A DNA stretch of 6,856 nt from Bacteroidales bacterium (GCA_024400715.1 JAKSMH010000056.1:1-6856), one strand, 5' to 3'. Positions 1 through 6,459 are shown, counted from the first letter of the stretch. The notes: generated by a model from the letters alone, not told the origin. Numbers and translations are program-made.

Positions 1-2
1 AA

Positions 3-281
3 AAGAACATTTTTAGAATATCCATAGCCGTATTACTTATAGCAGTGGTTGCTGCATGTATCTTCGCTTGCAATAAGGAAAAAGTGGTGAAAGATTCCGC
101 TGTCAAAGAAATAATTGTAAATCAATCAAAAAATGACCTTTCAGGTATTATTGCTACAGCAAAAGAAGGAGATGTGGAAGCACATCTGCTTTTTGACAAA
201 AGCAAATTTGAAAGCGAGTTTCAAGATGGTCTTACTCAATGCCTTGGACAAGAATATATTTTTGACGATATTTCCATTTGA
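3..281 (+). CDS. N-terminal half of a split Cys-rich exported lipoprotein (5' end cut by window edge)
   Basis: The frame is open from the window edge, so the start codon lies just outside, probably one or two codons upstream. The visible residues begin K-N-I-F-R, followed by a hydrophobic stretch (IAVLLIAVVAA) and two possible lipobox cysteines: VAAC (visible residue 19) and IFAC (residue 23, followed by N-K-E-K). This is a type II signal peptide, so the product would be a lipoprotein acting at the cell envelope. The remaining ~69 residues are hydrophilic and contain no domain I can name. The frame ends at TGA 279-281, but the same frame continues for 121 further sense codons to 647 with fitting composition, so this is most likely the front half of one gene broken by a nonsense change. 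The family function is unknown to me. The signal peptide is confident; the status as a pseudogene is inference. Confidence 0.7.
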   Translation, partial: KNIFRISIAVLLIAVVAACIFACNKEKVVKDSAVKEIIVNQSKNDLSGIIATAKEGDVEAHLLFDKSKFESEFQDGLTQCLGQEYIFDDISI

Positions 282-299
282 GATGAAAATCCTGCTGAC

Positions 300-647
300 A
301 TGAATATTATCCCTGCACTAAGGCTAACCATACTTAATACTATAGATGGAACAACCATTTCCTATTTTATATTGACAAAAAAACATTATAAAGATGGCAT
401 TATTTTATATGATATTCCGACAAAAAATGCAAAAGAGAATCCTGTCACAGTTAAATGCACAGGACATAATTGTAAGGGAGGTGGATGTGCATTAAATGTC
501 AGACGCACCGGTTGTAAACCCTGCAGTAACAGGGATGGCAATTGTGATTCTGAAGTAACTTATTCGGGAGAGGTCAACGATCCTGACTTTTCCGCTTTAA
601 TTGAAATCTTGAACAAAATCATAGATAAACTTCTCAAATATTTATAA
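300..647 (+). CDS. C-terminal half of the split lipoprotein, Cys-rich domain (probably pseudogene fragment)
   Basis: This frame is in phase with the lipoprotein fragment that ends at 281; only TGA 279-281 and six sense codons separate that fragment from the first in-frame ATG at 300. On its own the 115-residue product has no signal peptide, although its cysteine cluster is typical of exported proteins. Six cysteines sit in the pattern C-x4-C-x4-C-x8-C-x2-C-x6-C (residues about 58-88), beginning CTGHNC and including CKPC; this could form disulfides or bind metal. The last ~20 residues are an amphipathic, Ile/Leu/Lys-rich segment. The simplest reading is one original lipoprotein of roughly 215 residues that lost its continuity by a point mutation. 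Reinitiation at 300 would yield a cytoplasmic protein and is unlikely to be functional. I do not recognise a named family. Confidence 0.6.
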   Translation: MNIIPALRLTILNTIDGTTISYFILTKKHYKDGIILYDIPTKNAKENPVTVKCTGHNCKGGGCALNVRRTGCKPCSNRDGNCDSEVTYSGEVNDPDFSALIEILNKIIDKLLKYL

Positions 648-656
648 AAGCTATGG

Positions 657-697
657 ATTAGTGGGGGGAAAATACCTTCTCCCACTAATGTTTTCTT
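657..697 (+). terminator. Rho-independent terminator or attenuator hairpin just before the TlpA-like gene
   Basis: The left arm at 657-669 (starting ATTAGTGGG) pairs with 677-689 (ending CCCACTAAT). The stem has 13 pairs, two of them G-U, around a 7-base loop, and is followed by G and then TTTTCTT. It sits 10 bases after the stop of the lipoprotein frame, as expected for its terminator. Oddly, the T-run ends only 3 bases before the ATG at 701. A separate promoter for the next gene cannot fit between, so the hairpin may lie in that gene's leader and act as an attenuator. Confidence 0.65.
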
Positions 698-700
698 CCT

Positions 701-1927
701 ATGAAAAGAAACGTCATCTTTATTTTTTTCTCGTTGTGTTTCAGTTTTTTCAACGTGAAAGCACAAGAAACTTCATATTCGAAAGAAGCTACGGCTTTGT
801 GGCGTAAAATTGTTTACGAATTCATGGCTAACCGCGACAAAAATGCCGTTATTCATATCCGTCATATCAATTCTGATACCATTAATGACGCAAATTACAT
901 GATTGTAAGAAACAATGAATTTGAGGCATATCTGAATTCGGAATGGGGACGTTACTATAAATTTACCAAAGACAGTGTATATATGGTAAATATTTGGGAT
1001 AATGAGTTAATGGTCGGTGCTGTTAATGGTGATTTTTATCAAATATTTCATGATCAGGAAATTACAGGTGGAATTCAATATTTTGAATCTTTTCTATACC
1101 CTTATTCCAAACATTACTTTTATACTTTTTCGAGTATTCGGGACACGCTTATCAATAATGTAAAATACCAAATTATACAAAGAGATTTCAAAAACCATTT
1201 TTGGTATAATCAAACCACAAAAAAATACGATATTCCTAACTTCCATATTGTTGATTACTACTTCAATACCTCAACAGGACTCATCGACCATATTTGTGCC
1301 AATCCCACTCCCGAAAGCATCTGTTCTTGGAAAGTAGACTATTATATTGACTATTCTTTCGTAGATTCAGTCGATTTAATCAAAGAAATTTTTGATTTTA
1401 ATAATCCCCAATATGCTAATTGCTCAAGACATAATGATGAAAGACCACCCTATTCTTGGTCTTTCGATGAAGAAACAAATTCCTCGTCTCTCACTCGGCG
1501 AGTGCTTGACTTTCCCATTGTGTCCTTGGCTGGTGACACAACTGCCATAACTAAGGAAAATGGCTGGCTTCTACTTGACTTTTGGTGGTTTTCCTGTCGC
1601 TCCTGTATTGAATGGATAGCTGCTTCCTCAAAAGAAAAAGCAGAACACGGGCAACGTATTCTTGAATCTAATGGGATTAAGATCATGTCCATCAACGCCA
1701 TTTCCGACAATTCGGAGAAATTATCTGAAACAGCCGAAAAATACAATGCCTACGACATAATCTACCACGCCAAGGGAATGGGCAAACTTATCAATATCTA
1801 CTACATGCCCCAATACTACCTTATATCTCCTAACAAAAAAATAGTATTGAAAACCAATAATTTGGGAGATTATTCGGAAGTGCTAAAGGCAAAACAAAAA
1901 TGGGAATCCAAACACAAAAGAAAATGA
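701..1927 (+). CDS. Secreted protein with C-terminal TlpA/thioredoxin-like domain
   Basis: The 408-residue protein starts with a Sec signal peptide (K2, R3, hydrophobic 5-18, probable cleavage near V19-K-A-Q22), which fixes the start at 701. Residues ~25-265 are rich in aromatic residues and short strand-like segments; I cannot assign this part to a family, although such N-terminal halves are common in Bacteroidota TlpA-like proteins. Residues ~268-400 form a thioredoxin fold: a strand LLLDFWW (290-296), the active site C299-R-S-C302 after WFS, and a cis-proline candidate at P370 in YMPQYYLI. Known members of this class are membrane- or periplasm-located thiol-disulfide oxidoreductases; the substrate is unknown. 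The stop overlaps the following DUF1573 start (ATGA), so the two are likely translationally coupled. The codons are AT-rich compared with uvrA. No Shine-Dalgarno is visible, which is normal for this phylum. Confidence 0.85.
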   Translation: MKRNVIFIFFSLCFSFFNVKAQETSYSKEATALWRKIVYEFMANRDKNAVIHIRHINSDTINDANYMIVRNNEFEAYLNSEWGRYYKFTKDSVYMVNIWDNELMVGAVNGDFYQIFHDQEITGGIQYFESFLYPYSKHYFYTFSSIRDTLINNVKYQIIQRDFKNHFWYNQTTKKYDIPNFHIVDYYFNTSTGLIDHICANPTPESICSWKVDYYIDYSFVDSVDLIKEIFDFNNPQYANCSRHNDERPPYSWSFDEETNSSSLTRRVLDFPIVSLAGDTTAITKENGWLLLDFWWFSCRSCIEWIAASSKEKAEHGQRILESNGIKIMSINAISDNSEKLSETAEKYNAYDIIYHAKGMGKLINIYYMPQYYLISPNKKIVLKTNNLGDYSEVLKAKQKWESKHKRK

Positions 1928-2133
1928 AAAGTAAAATTATTATCTTAATACTTGTTTCGATACTGTCGACTTATTCGATTTGTGCGCAAAAACCTAATGA
2001 GGCCATTGTCAGATTTTCCGAAACCACCCACAATTATGACACCATTAAGCTGGGGGAAGAAGCCGTTTGTGATTTCTCCTACAAAAATACAGGTACCACA
2101 CCTTTCGATATGAGAAAGGAATGGGAACAATAA
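1924..2133 (+). pseudogene. Truncated DUF1573 secreted protein
   Basis: I chose ATG 1924, which overlaps the TGA of the preceding gene as ATGA, over the in-frame ATG at 1900 because a signal peptide begins exactly there (MKSK, hydrophobic IIILILVSILS, cleavage near SICAQ). The mature part matches the start of a DUF1573 domain: a phenylalanine-rich opening, then T-H-N-Y-D-T-I-K-L-G-E, and F-S-Y-K-N-T-G-T-T-P-F. A normal domain continues with a strand and a conserved CGCT-like motif for at least another 50 residues. Here the frame changes to DMRKEWEQ and stops after 69 residues. No continuation of the domain is seen in the other frames downstream, so I infer an internal deletion or 3' loss rather than a simple frameshift. 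A terminator follows 14 bases after the stop. DUF1573 genes often sit beside TlpA-like genes in Bacteroidota; the molecular role is not established. Confidence 0.7.
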
Positions 2134-2147
2134 AGTAATACCTAAGC

Positions 2148-2175
2148 GGGCGGCCATCAAGCCGCCCATTTTATT
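2148..2175 (+). terminator. Rho-independent terminator of the TlpA-like/DUF1573 unit
   Basis: A perfect 7-bp G+C stem (GGGCGGC at 2148-2154 with GCCGCCC at 2161-2167) closes a 6-base loop (CATCAA) and is followed by ATTTTATT. It lies 14 bases downstream of the DUF1573 stop. On the opposite strand the bases following the hairpin (GCTTAGG) are not T-rich, so it should work mainly for the plus-strand unit. Confidence 0.85.
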
Positions 2176-2195
2176 ATCTTGTGGGCGCGGGTCCT

Positions 2196-2216
2196 GAGAC
2201 GCAAGATTTGCGTCTC
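2196..2216. repeat. Intergenic palindrome (9-bp perfect stem)
   Basis: GAGACGCAA (2196-2204) and TTGCGTCTC (2208-2216) are perfect inverted repeats around the loop GAT. Flanking TTGTG (2179-2183) and CACAA (2217-2221) could extend the pairing around a 12-base bulge. There is no T-run on either side, so it is a poor intrinsic terminator. It lies between the ends of two convergent genes, a usual place for REP-like palindromic repeats, and its arm is similar to GTAGAGACG at 6561-6569. Copy number in the genome is unknown to me. Confidence 0.65.
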
Positions 2217-2239
2217 CACAACCACCTAAACCCTGTACC

Positions 2240-3367
2240 CTATTCCACAAACTTCAAGAAATTCTCTGTGATATATTGCAGTTGTTCTTCGTCCAATTCG
2301 GTGTGCATCGGTAAAGAAACCACGCAGTCGCACAAGGATTCCGTCACTGGAAAATCACTTTTTTCGTAATGCAAATGGGCAAAAGCTTTCTGCAAATGCA
2401 AGGGAACCGGATAATAAATCATCACGGGAACGCCTGCCTCCTTCATATTTTCTATTAAACGATATCTGTCAACGTCTTTCAACTTTAAAGTATATTGATG
2501 AAATACGTGGGTAGAATAGGAAGCCGTCATCGGTGTCGCAATCTTAGGATGATTGGCAAAGGCCTTATTATAATATTGCGCGGCCTGCTGACGTGCGGCG
2601 ATGTACTCGTCCAAATGTTTCAATTTCACATCCAATATGGCTGCCTGCATTGAGTCCAAACGTGAATTGACCCCAATCATATCGTGATAATAGCGGGTAA
2701 ACATTCCGTGATTGACAATGCCCCTGATTTTGTAGTCCAACTCATCATCGTTGGTAAACAAAGCACCTCCGTCGCCATAACAACCCAAATTTTTGGACGG
2801 GAAAAACGACGTACAGCCGATGGTTCCCAGCGTGCCACTCTTCTGCAAAGGATAATTGTCAATCATTACTTCGGCACCGATGGCTTGACAATTGTCCTCG
2901 ATAACCGCCAAACCGTATTTCTCTGCGATTTTGCAGATTTCCTGCATATTGCAGCACTGTCCAAATAGGTGCACAGGCACGATAGCTTTCGTCTTAGGCG
3001 TTATCGCCGCTTCCAACTGCCGCACATCCATATTGAACGTATCCGCTTCCACATCAACGAAAACGGGCGTTAAACCCAACAAACCGACGACTTCCACCGT
3101 GGCAATAAACGTAAAGGGCGTGGTAATGACTTCGTCACCGGGTTTTAAGTCCAGGGCCATCATAGCCACTTGCAAGGCATCGGTGCCGTTTCCGCAAGGA
3201 ATCACGTGCTTCACCCTCAGATATTCTTCCAAATGCTGCTGGAAATCCTTGACAGCCGGACCATTGATATACGCCGATGATTCAATAACCTTTAATACGT
3301 TAGCATCGATTTCGTCTTTAATCTTATGATATTGACTTTTTAAGTCAACCATTTGAATGGGTTTCAT
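2240..3367 (-). CDS. DegT/DnrJ/EryC1/StrS PLP-dependent sugar aminotransferase, WbpE-like
   Basis: This complete 375-residue protein has the usual length for the family. It belongs to the fold-type I PLP enzymes that transfer an amino group, usually from glutamate, to a keto-sugar nucleotide for surface polysaccharide building. Visible landmarks are the cofactor phosphate-binding G61-T-D-A64, the E157-D158 pair with the PLP-ring aspartate, Q161, S187 and the Schiff-base lysine K192 in SFFPSKNLGCYGDGG. N234-S-R236-L-D-x-x-Q-A-A-I-L and Y319-P-V-P-L are further typical motifs. The sequence is recognisably close to Pseudomonas WbpE, which aminates a UDP-3-keto-GlcNAcA substrate. That substrate is inference, since related enzymes act on 4-keto sugars. 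The gene starts 6 bp after the uvrA stop, so it should be co-transcribed with uvrA. No glycosyltransferase or other sugar gene is in the window, so its pathway partners must be elsewhere. The 5' end is supported by the family-typical start MVDLKSQY. Confidence 0.93.
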   Translation of the reverse strand: MKPIQMVDLKSQYHKIKDEIDANVLKVIESSAYINGPAVKDFQQHLEEYLRVKHVIPCGNGTDALQVAMMALDLKPGDEVITTPFTFIATVEVVGLLGLTPVFVDVEADTFNMDVRQLEAAITPKTKAIVPVHLFGQCCNMQEICKIAEKYGLAVIEDNCQAIGAEVMIDNYPLQKSGTLGTIGCTSFFPSKNLGCYGDGGALFTNDDELDYKIRGIVNHGMFTRYYHDMIGVNSRLDSMQAAILDVKLKHLDEYIAARQQAAQYYNKAFANHPKIATPMTASYSTHVFHQYTLKLKDVDRYRLIENMKEAGVPVMIYYPVPLHLQKAFAHLHYEKSDFPVTESLCDCVVSLPMHTELDEEQLQYITENFLKFVE

Positions 3368-3373
3368 ATTGTA

Positions 3374-6214
3374 TTATTTTGAATTGTCAATATATTCTTT
3401 TAAATATTTTGCCGTAAAACCAACAGCTTTGGCCATAATTAGCTCCGGCGTGCCTTTTGCCACGATATGTCCACCGTCGCGACCGCCCTCTGGTCCCAAA
3501 TCAATAATATAATCCGCCATTTTAATGACATCCATATTATGCTCGATAATCACCACCGTATTTCCCTTATCCACCAATTTATTCAAGACATCCATCAGGA
3601 TTGCGATATCCTGGAAATGCAGTCCCGTAGTGGGTTCGTCTAAAATATATAGCGTCTTGCCAGTATCTTTTTTGGACAACTCTGCCGCCAATTTCACCCG
3701 CTGGGCTTCGCCGCCGGACAAAGTCGTGGAAGACTGACCCAAACGCAAATAGCCTAAGCCGACATCATTTAACGTCTTTATTTTCTGAACGATAGAAGGA
3801 ATCTTGTCAAAAAATTCCAATGCGTGTTCAAAATCCATTTCCAATACGTCATTGATAGACTTTCCGCGATATCTCACTTCCAGTGTTTCGGCATTATATC
3901 TTTTACCATTGCAAGCATCGCATTTTACATAGATGTCGGGTAGGAAATCCATTTCAATCACTTTCATTCCAGCCCCCTTGCATTCTTCGCAACGACCACC
4001 AGACACGTTGAAAGAAAATCTTCCTGACTTATAACCACGGATTTTAGATTCCTGCAGACCGGCATACAATTGGCGAATATCATCAAACACGCCGACGTAG
4101 GTGGCGGGATTGGAACGTGGTGTACGACCAATGGGCTGCTGATTGATTTCGATGACCTTGTCGATATGCTCCAGCCCAAGAATTTCCTTATAGGGAAGCG
4201 GTTTTTTATCGGAACGATAAAAATGCTGATTAAGAATAGGAAACAAAGTGTCGGTAATCAGTGACGACTTGCCGCTTCCGGAAACGCCAGTAACACAAAT
4301 CAAGGTTGACAAGGGAAAATCTACCGTGACATTTTTGAGCGTATTGCCCGAAGCTCCCACAATGGTCAGCTTCTCGCCACTGCCCTTTCTGCGTTGGCTG
4401 GGAATTTTGATACGTTTTCGGCCGCTCAAATAGTCGGCGGTAAGCGAATCGGCCTTTAAAATTTCAGGATAAGTTCCGGCTGCCATCAACTGCCCGCCGT
4501 GTTCGCCTGCCAAAGGACCGACATCAACGATAAAATCGGCGGCTTCCATAATATCACGATCGTGTTCCACCACAATCACCGTATTTCCAATATCTCTTAG
4601 TTCTTTTAACGAATTGATTAAACGATGATTATCCCGTTGATGCAAGCCAATGCTCGGTTCATCCAAAATATAAAGCACATTGACCAATTGCGAACTGATT
4701 TGCGTAGCCAGACGAATGCGCTGGGCTTCGCCGCCGGAAAGACTTCGAGCCGAACGATTCAAAGACAAATAGGCGATTCCCACATCACAAAGGAATTTGA
4801 GTCGCAAACGGATTTCCCTAAGGATTTCGTAGGCAATCGCATTTTGACGTTCATCCAAGAAGGAAGGAATCTGATCCACCCAACGGGCCAATTCGTCAAT
4901 ATCCATTTGCGCCAGCTCACAAATACTCTTGCCTCCGATTTTGAAGTACTGGGCTTCACGTTTCAAGCGCGTGCCGTGGCATTCGGGACATTCTTTTTCA
5001 TCTATAAACTGATTCACCCACTTCCGAATAGATGCCGGTGCCGTTTCAAAGTCGATATCGCGCAAAAAACTCACCACACCTTCAAAATGAACCTTCGTGG
5101 GAGACAGTCCGACCACATCCCGCTTCACATATAAAGGATCGGCCATTCCGTAGAGGATTTTATCCATTACTTCTTCTGGAATTGAGGAAATGGGATCGGT
5201 CAACTTGAAGTTGAATTTTTCCGCCAAGGCCTCCAATTGCTTAAAAATCGGAGTATTTTTGTACGGACCGATTGGTGCTAAGCCGCCTTCTTTGATGGAC
5301 ATTGATGCGTCGGGGATGATTTTGGACATTTCCAGCTCTGCCACATAACCCAAGCCATTGCATTTAGGACAGGCGCCATAGGGCGAATTAAAGGAAAACG
5401 TGTTGGGTTCGGGCTCAGGATAGGAAATTCCCGTCGTGGGGCACATCAGATATTTGCTGTAATTAAACGATTCACCATTTTCGTTGTCTAATAAGATAAT
5501 AACGCCCTTGCCCTGCTTGAGCGTCAGTCTTAAACTATTGACTAAACGCTGACGGGACAATTCTCGCACCACCAAATTATCAATGACCAAATCAATATCG
5601 TGGATTTTATACCTATCCAGTTGCATATTGAACTCCACGCCTTTGATTTCGCCATCAATACGGCATTTCACGAAGCCCTGCTTCCGTACGGTCTCAAACA
5701 ACTCCTTATAATGTCCCTTACGACCTTTCACCAAGGGAGCCAAAAGCGTAATATCCCGGCCTCCGAACTTATGTAGAATCAATTCTATCAACTCCCTTTC
5801 TGTATAGCGCACCATTTTTTCGCCCGTATTGTATGAGTAGGCATCGGCCACGCGGGCATATAGCAAACGAAGAAAGTCATACACTTCCGTAATGGTGCCG
5901 ACCGTTGAGCGGGGATTTTTATTGACCGTTTTCTGCTCAATGGAAATTACAGGATTCAGTCCTGTGATTTTATCCACTTCGGGATGTTCCAAATTGCCAA
6001 TAAACTGGCGAGCATACGAGGAAAATGTCTCCATATAGCGGCGTTGACCTTCGGCGAAAATCGTATCGAAAGCCAGCGATGACTTTCCGCTGCCACTCAA
6101 TCCAGTAATGACGGTAAGTTTATTTTGAGGAATAGTAAGAGAGATATTTTTCAGGTTATTGACTCTTGCTCCAGTAATAACCAGCTGATCTTCTTTATAT
6201 TCCGGATTTTTCAT
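3374..6214 (-). CDS. uvrA: UvrA, ATPase subunit of the UvrABC excision nuclease
   Basis: This is full-length UvrA (946 residues; family about 940). UvrA dimers scan DNA for bulky lesions and load UvrB in nucleotide excision repair in the cytoplasm. It carries two ABC ATPase modules. The first has Walker A G38-LSGSGKSS, signature LSGGEAQR (492-499), Walker B ILDEP (516-520) and switch H551. The second has Walker A G643-VSGSGKSS, LSGGEAQR (832-839) and ILDEP (857-861). The C-terminal zinc module is intact, with C742, C745, C765 and C768 in C-x2-C-x19-C-x2-C. The N-terminal module is altered: C258-P-T-T stands where a CxxC pair is usual, facing C282-x2-C285; I believe this is common in Bacteroidota. 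Another CPEC occurs at 409-412. The start MKNPEY leads directly into the typical ITGARVNNLKN opening. A sugar aminotransferase gene follows after 6 bp. No frameshift or truncation is seen. Confidence 0.98.
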   Translation of the reverse strand: MKNPEYKEDQLVITGARVNNLKNISLTIPQNKLTVITGLSGSGKSSLAFDTIFAEGQRRYMETFSSYARQFIGNLEHPEVDKITGLNPVISIEQKTVNKNPRSTVGTITEVYDFLRLLYARVADAYSYNTGEKMVRYTERELIELILHKFGGRDITLLAPLVKGRKGHYKELFETVRKQGFVKCRIDGEIKGVEFNMQLDRYKIHDIDLVIDNLVVRELSRQRLVNSLRLTLKQGKGVIILLDNENGESFNYSKYLMCPTTGISYPEPEPNTFSFNSPYGACPKCNGLGYVAELEMSKIIPDASMSIKEGGLAPIGPYKNTPIFKQLEALAEKFNFKLTDPISSIPEEVMDKILYGMADPLYVKRDVVGLSPTKVHFEGVVSFLRDIDFETAPASIRKWVNQFIDEKECPECHGTRLKREAQYFKIGGKSICELAQMDIDELARWVDQIPSFLDERQNAIAYEILREIRLRLKFLCDVGIAYLSLNRSARSLSGGEAQRIRLATQISSQLVNVLYILDEPSIGLHQRDNHRLINSLKELRDIGNTVIVVEHDRDIMEAADFIVDVGPLAGEHGGQLMAAGTYPEILKADSLTADYLSGRKRIKIPSQRRKGSGEKLTIVGASGNTLKNVTVDFPLSTLICVTGVSGSGKSSLITDTLFPILNQHFYRSDKKPLPYKEILGLEHIDKVIEINQQPIGRTPRSNPATYVGVFDDIRQLYAGLQESKIRGYKSGRFSFNVSGGRCEECKGAGMKVIEMDFLPDIYVKCDACNGKRYNAETLEVRYRGKSINDVLEMDFEHALEFFDKIPSIVQKIKTLNDVGLGYLRLGQSSTTLSGGEAQRVKLAAELSKKDTGKTLYILDEPTTGLHFQDIAILMDVLNKLVDKGNTVVIIEHNMDVIKMADYIIDLGPEGGRDGGHIVAKGTPELIMAKAVGFTAKYLKEYIDNSK

Positions 6215-6278
6215 TGCTACAAAATTAAATGTGCAAAATTACGGATTTTTTGACAAAAATATACTATTTTTCAATTTT

Positions 6279-6302
6279 GCAGATTCAACTGCAGATTCAA
6301 CT
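6279..6302. repeat. Perfect 12-bp tandem duplication in the uvrA leader
   Basis: GCAGATTCAACT occurs twice in direct succession (6279-6290 and 6291-6302) without a mismatch. It lies 65-88 bases upstream of the uvrA start, between the start codon and the best promoter-like element, so it would be in the 5' untranslated leader if that promoter is right. Confidence 0.9.
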
Positions 6303-6304
6303 AG

Positions 6305-6312
6305 CAAAGTTA
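6305..6312 (-). promoter_or_regulatory. Putative Bacteroidota -7 element for the uvrA operon
   Basis: On the minus strand this reads TAACTTTG followed by C, an exact match to the Bacteroidota -7 consensus TAnnTTTG. It would give a leader of about 85 bases. A TTTG-type -33 element at the normal 19-21 base spacing is not evident. Other exact matches to the same pattern, in AT-rich sequence, occur on the minus strand at 6220-6227, 6234-6241, 6254-6261 and 6324-6331, so the choice is uncertain. Confidence 0.3.
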
Positions 6313-6363
6313 TAAAAAATCATCAAAATTATCCCCTTTACGTCTTGTAAAGAGATTCCGACC

Positions 6364-6382
6364 TCCGCTTTGTTTCGGCGGA
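6364..6382. repeat. Small hairpin, first of a similar pair
   Basis: TCCGC (6364-6368) pairs with GCGGA (6378-6382) around a 9-base loop. The same arm core, TCCGC/GCGGA, recurs in the hairpin at 6443-6459. No T-run follows either hairpin, so they are not obvious terminators. Confidence 0.4.
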
Positions 6383-6442
6383 ATGGCGGCAACGAAAAGT
6401 AAAGCCAGATATAACCAAAAGAAAGTAATCAAAGAAAGGTTT

Positions 6443-6459
6443 TCCGCTGCTCAAGCGGA
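6443..6459. repeat. Small hairpin, second of a similar pair
   Basis: TCCGCT (6443-6448) and AGCGGA (6454-6459) form a perfect 6-bp stem around GCTCA. On the minus strand the stem is followed by AAAACC, not a T-run. It shares its arm sequence with the hairpin at 6364-6382. Confidence 0.45.

Noticed and set aside
279..281. TGA read as an amino acid (recoding or selenocysteine)
   Set aside because: TGA ends the TlpA-like gene at 1925-1927. I saw no selenocysteine insertion hairpin just after the codon, and the flanking residues are not a redox site.
1900..1923. Earlier ATG at 1900 as the start of the DUF1573 gene
   Set aside because: It would add eight polar residues before the signal peptide. 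ATG 1924 overlaps the previous stop as ATGA and places the lysines directly before the hydrophobic core.
2148..2175. Bidirectional terminator also serving the aminotransferase
   Set aside because: On the minus strand the hairpin is not followed by a T-run.
2181..2369. 62-residue plus-strand frame across the convergent gap
   Set aside because: It mostly overlaps the aminotransferase 3' end antisense and starts inside the palindrome region; no homology signal.
2892..3329. 145-residue plus-strand frame
   Set aside because: Antisense shadow of the DegT-family aminotransferase, which has all its catalytic motifs on the minus strand.
4625..5134. 169-residue plus-strand frame
   Set aside because: Lies entirely antisense within uvrA, whose conserved motifs fix the true strand.
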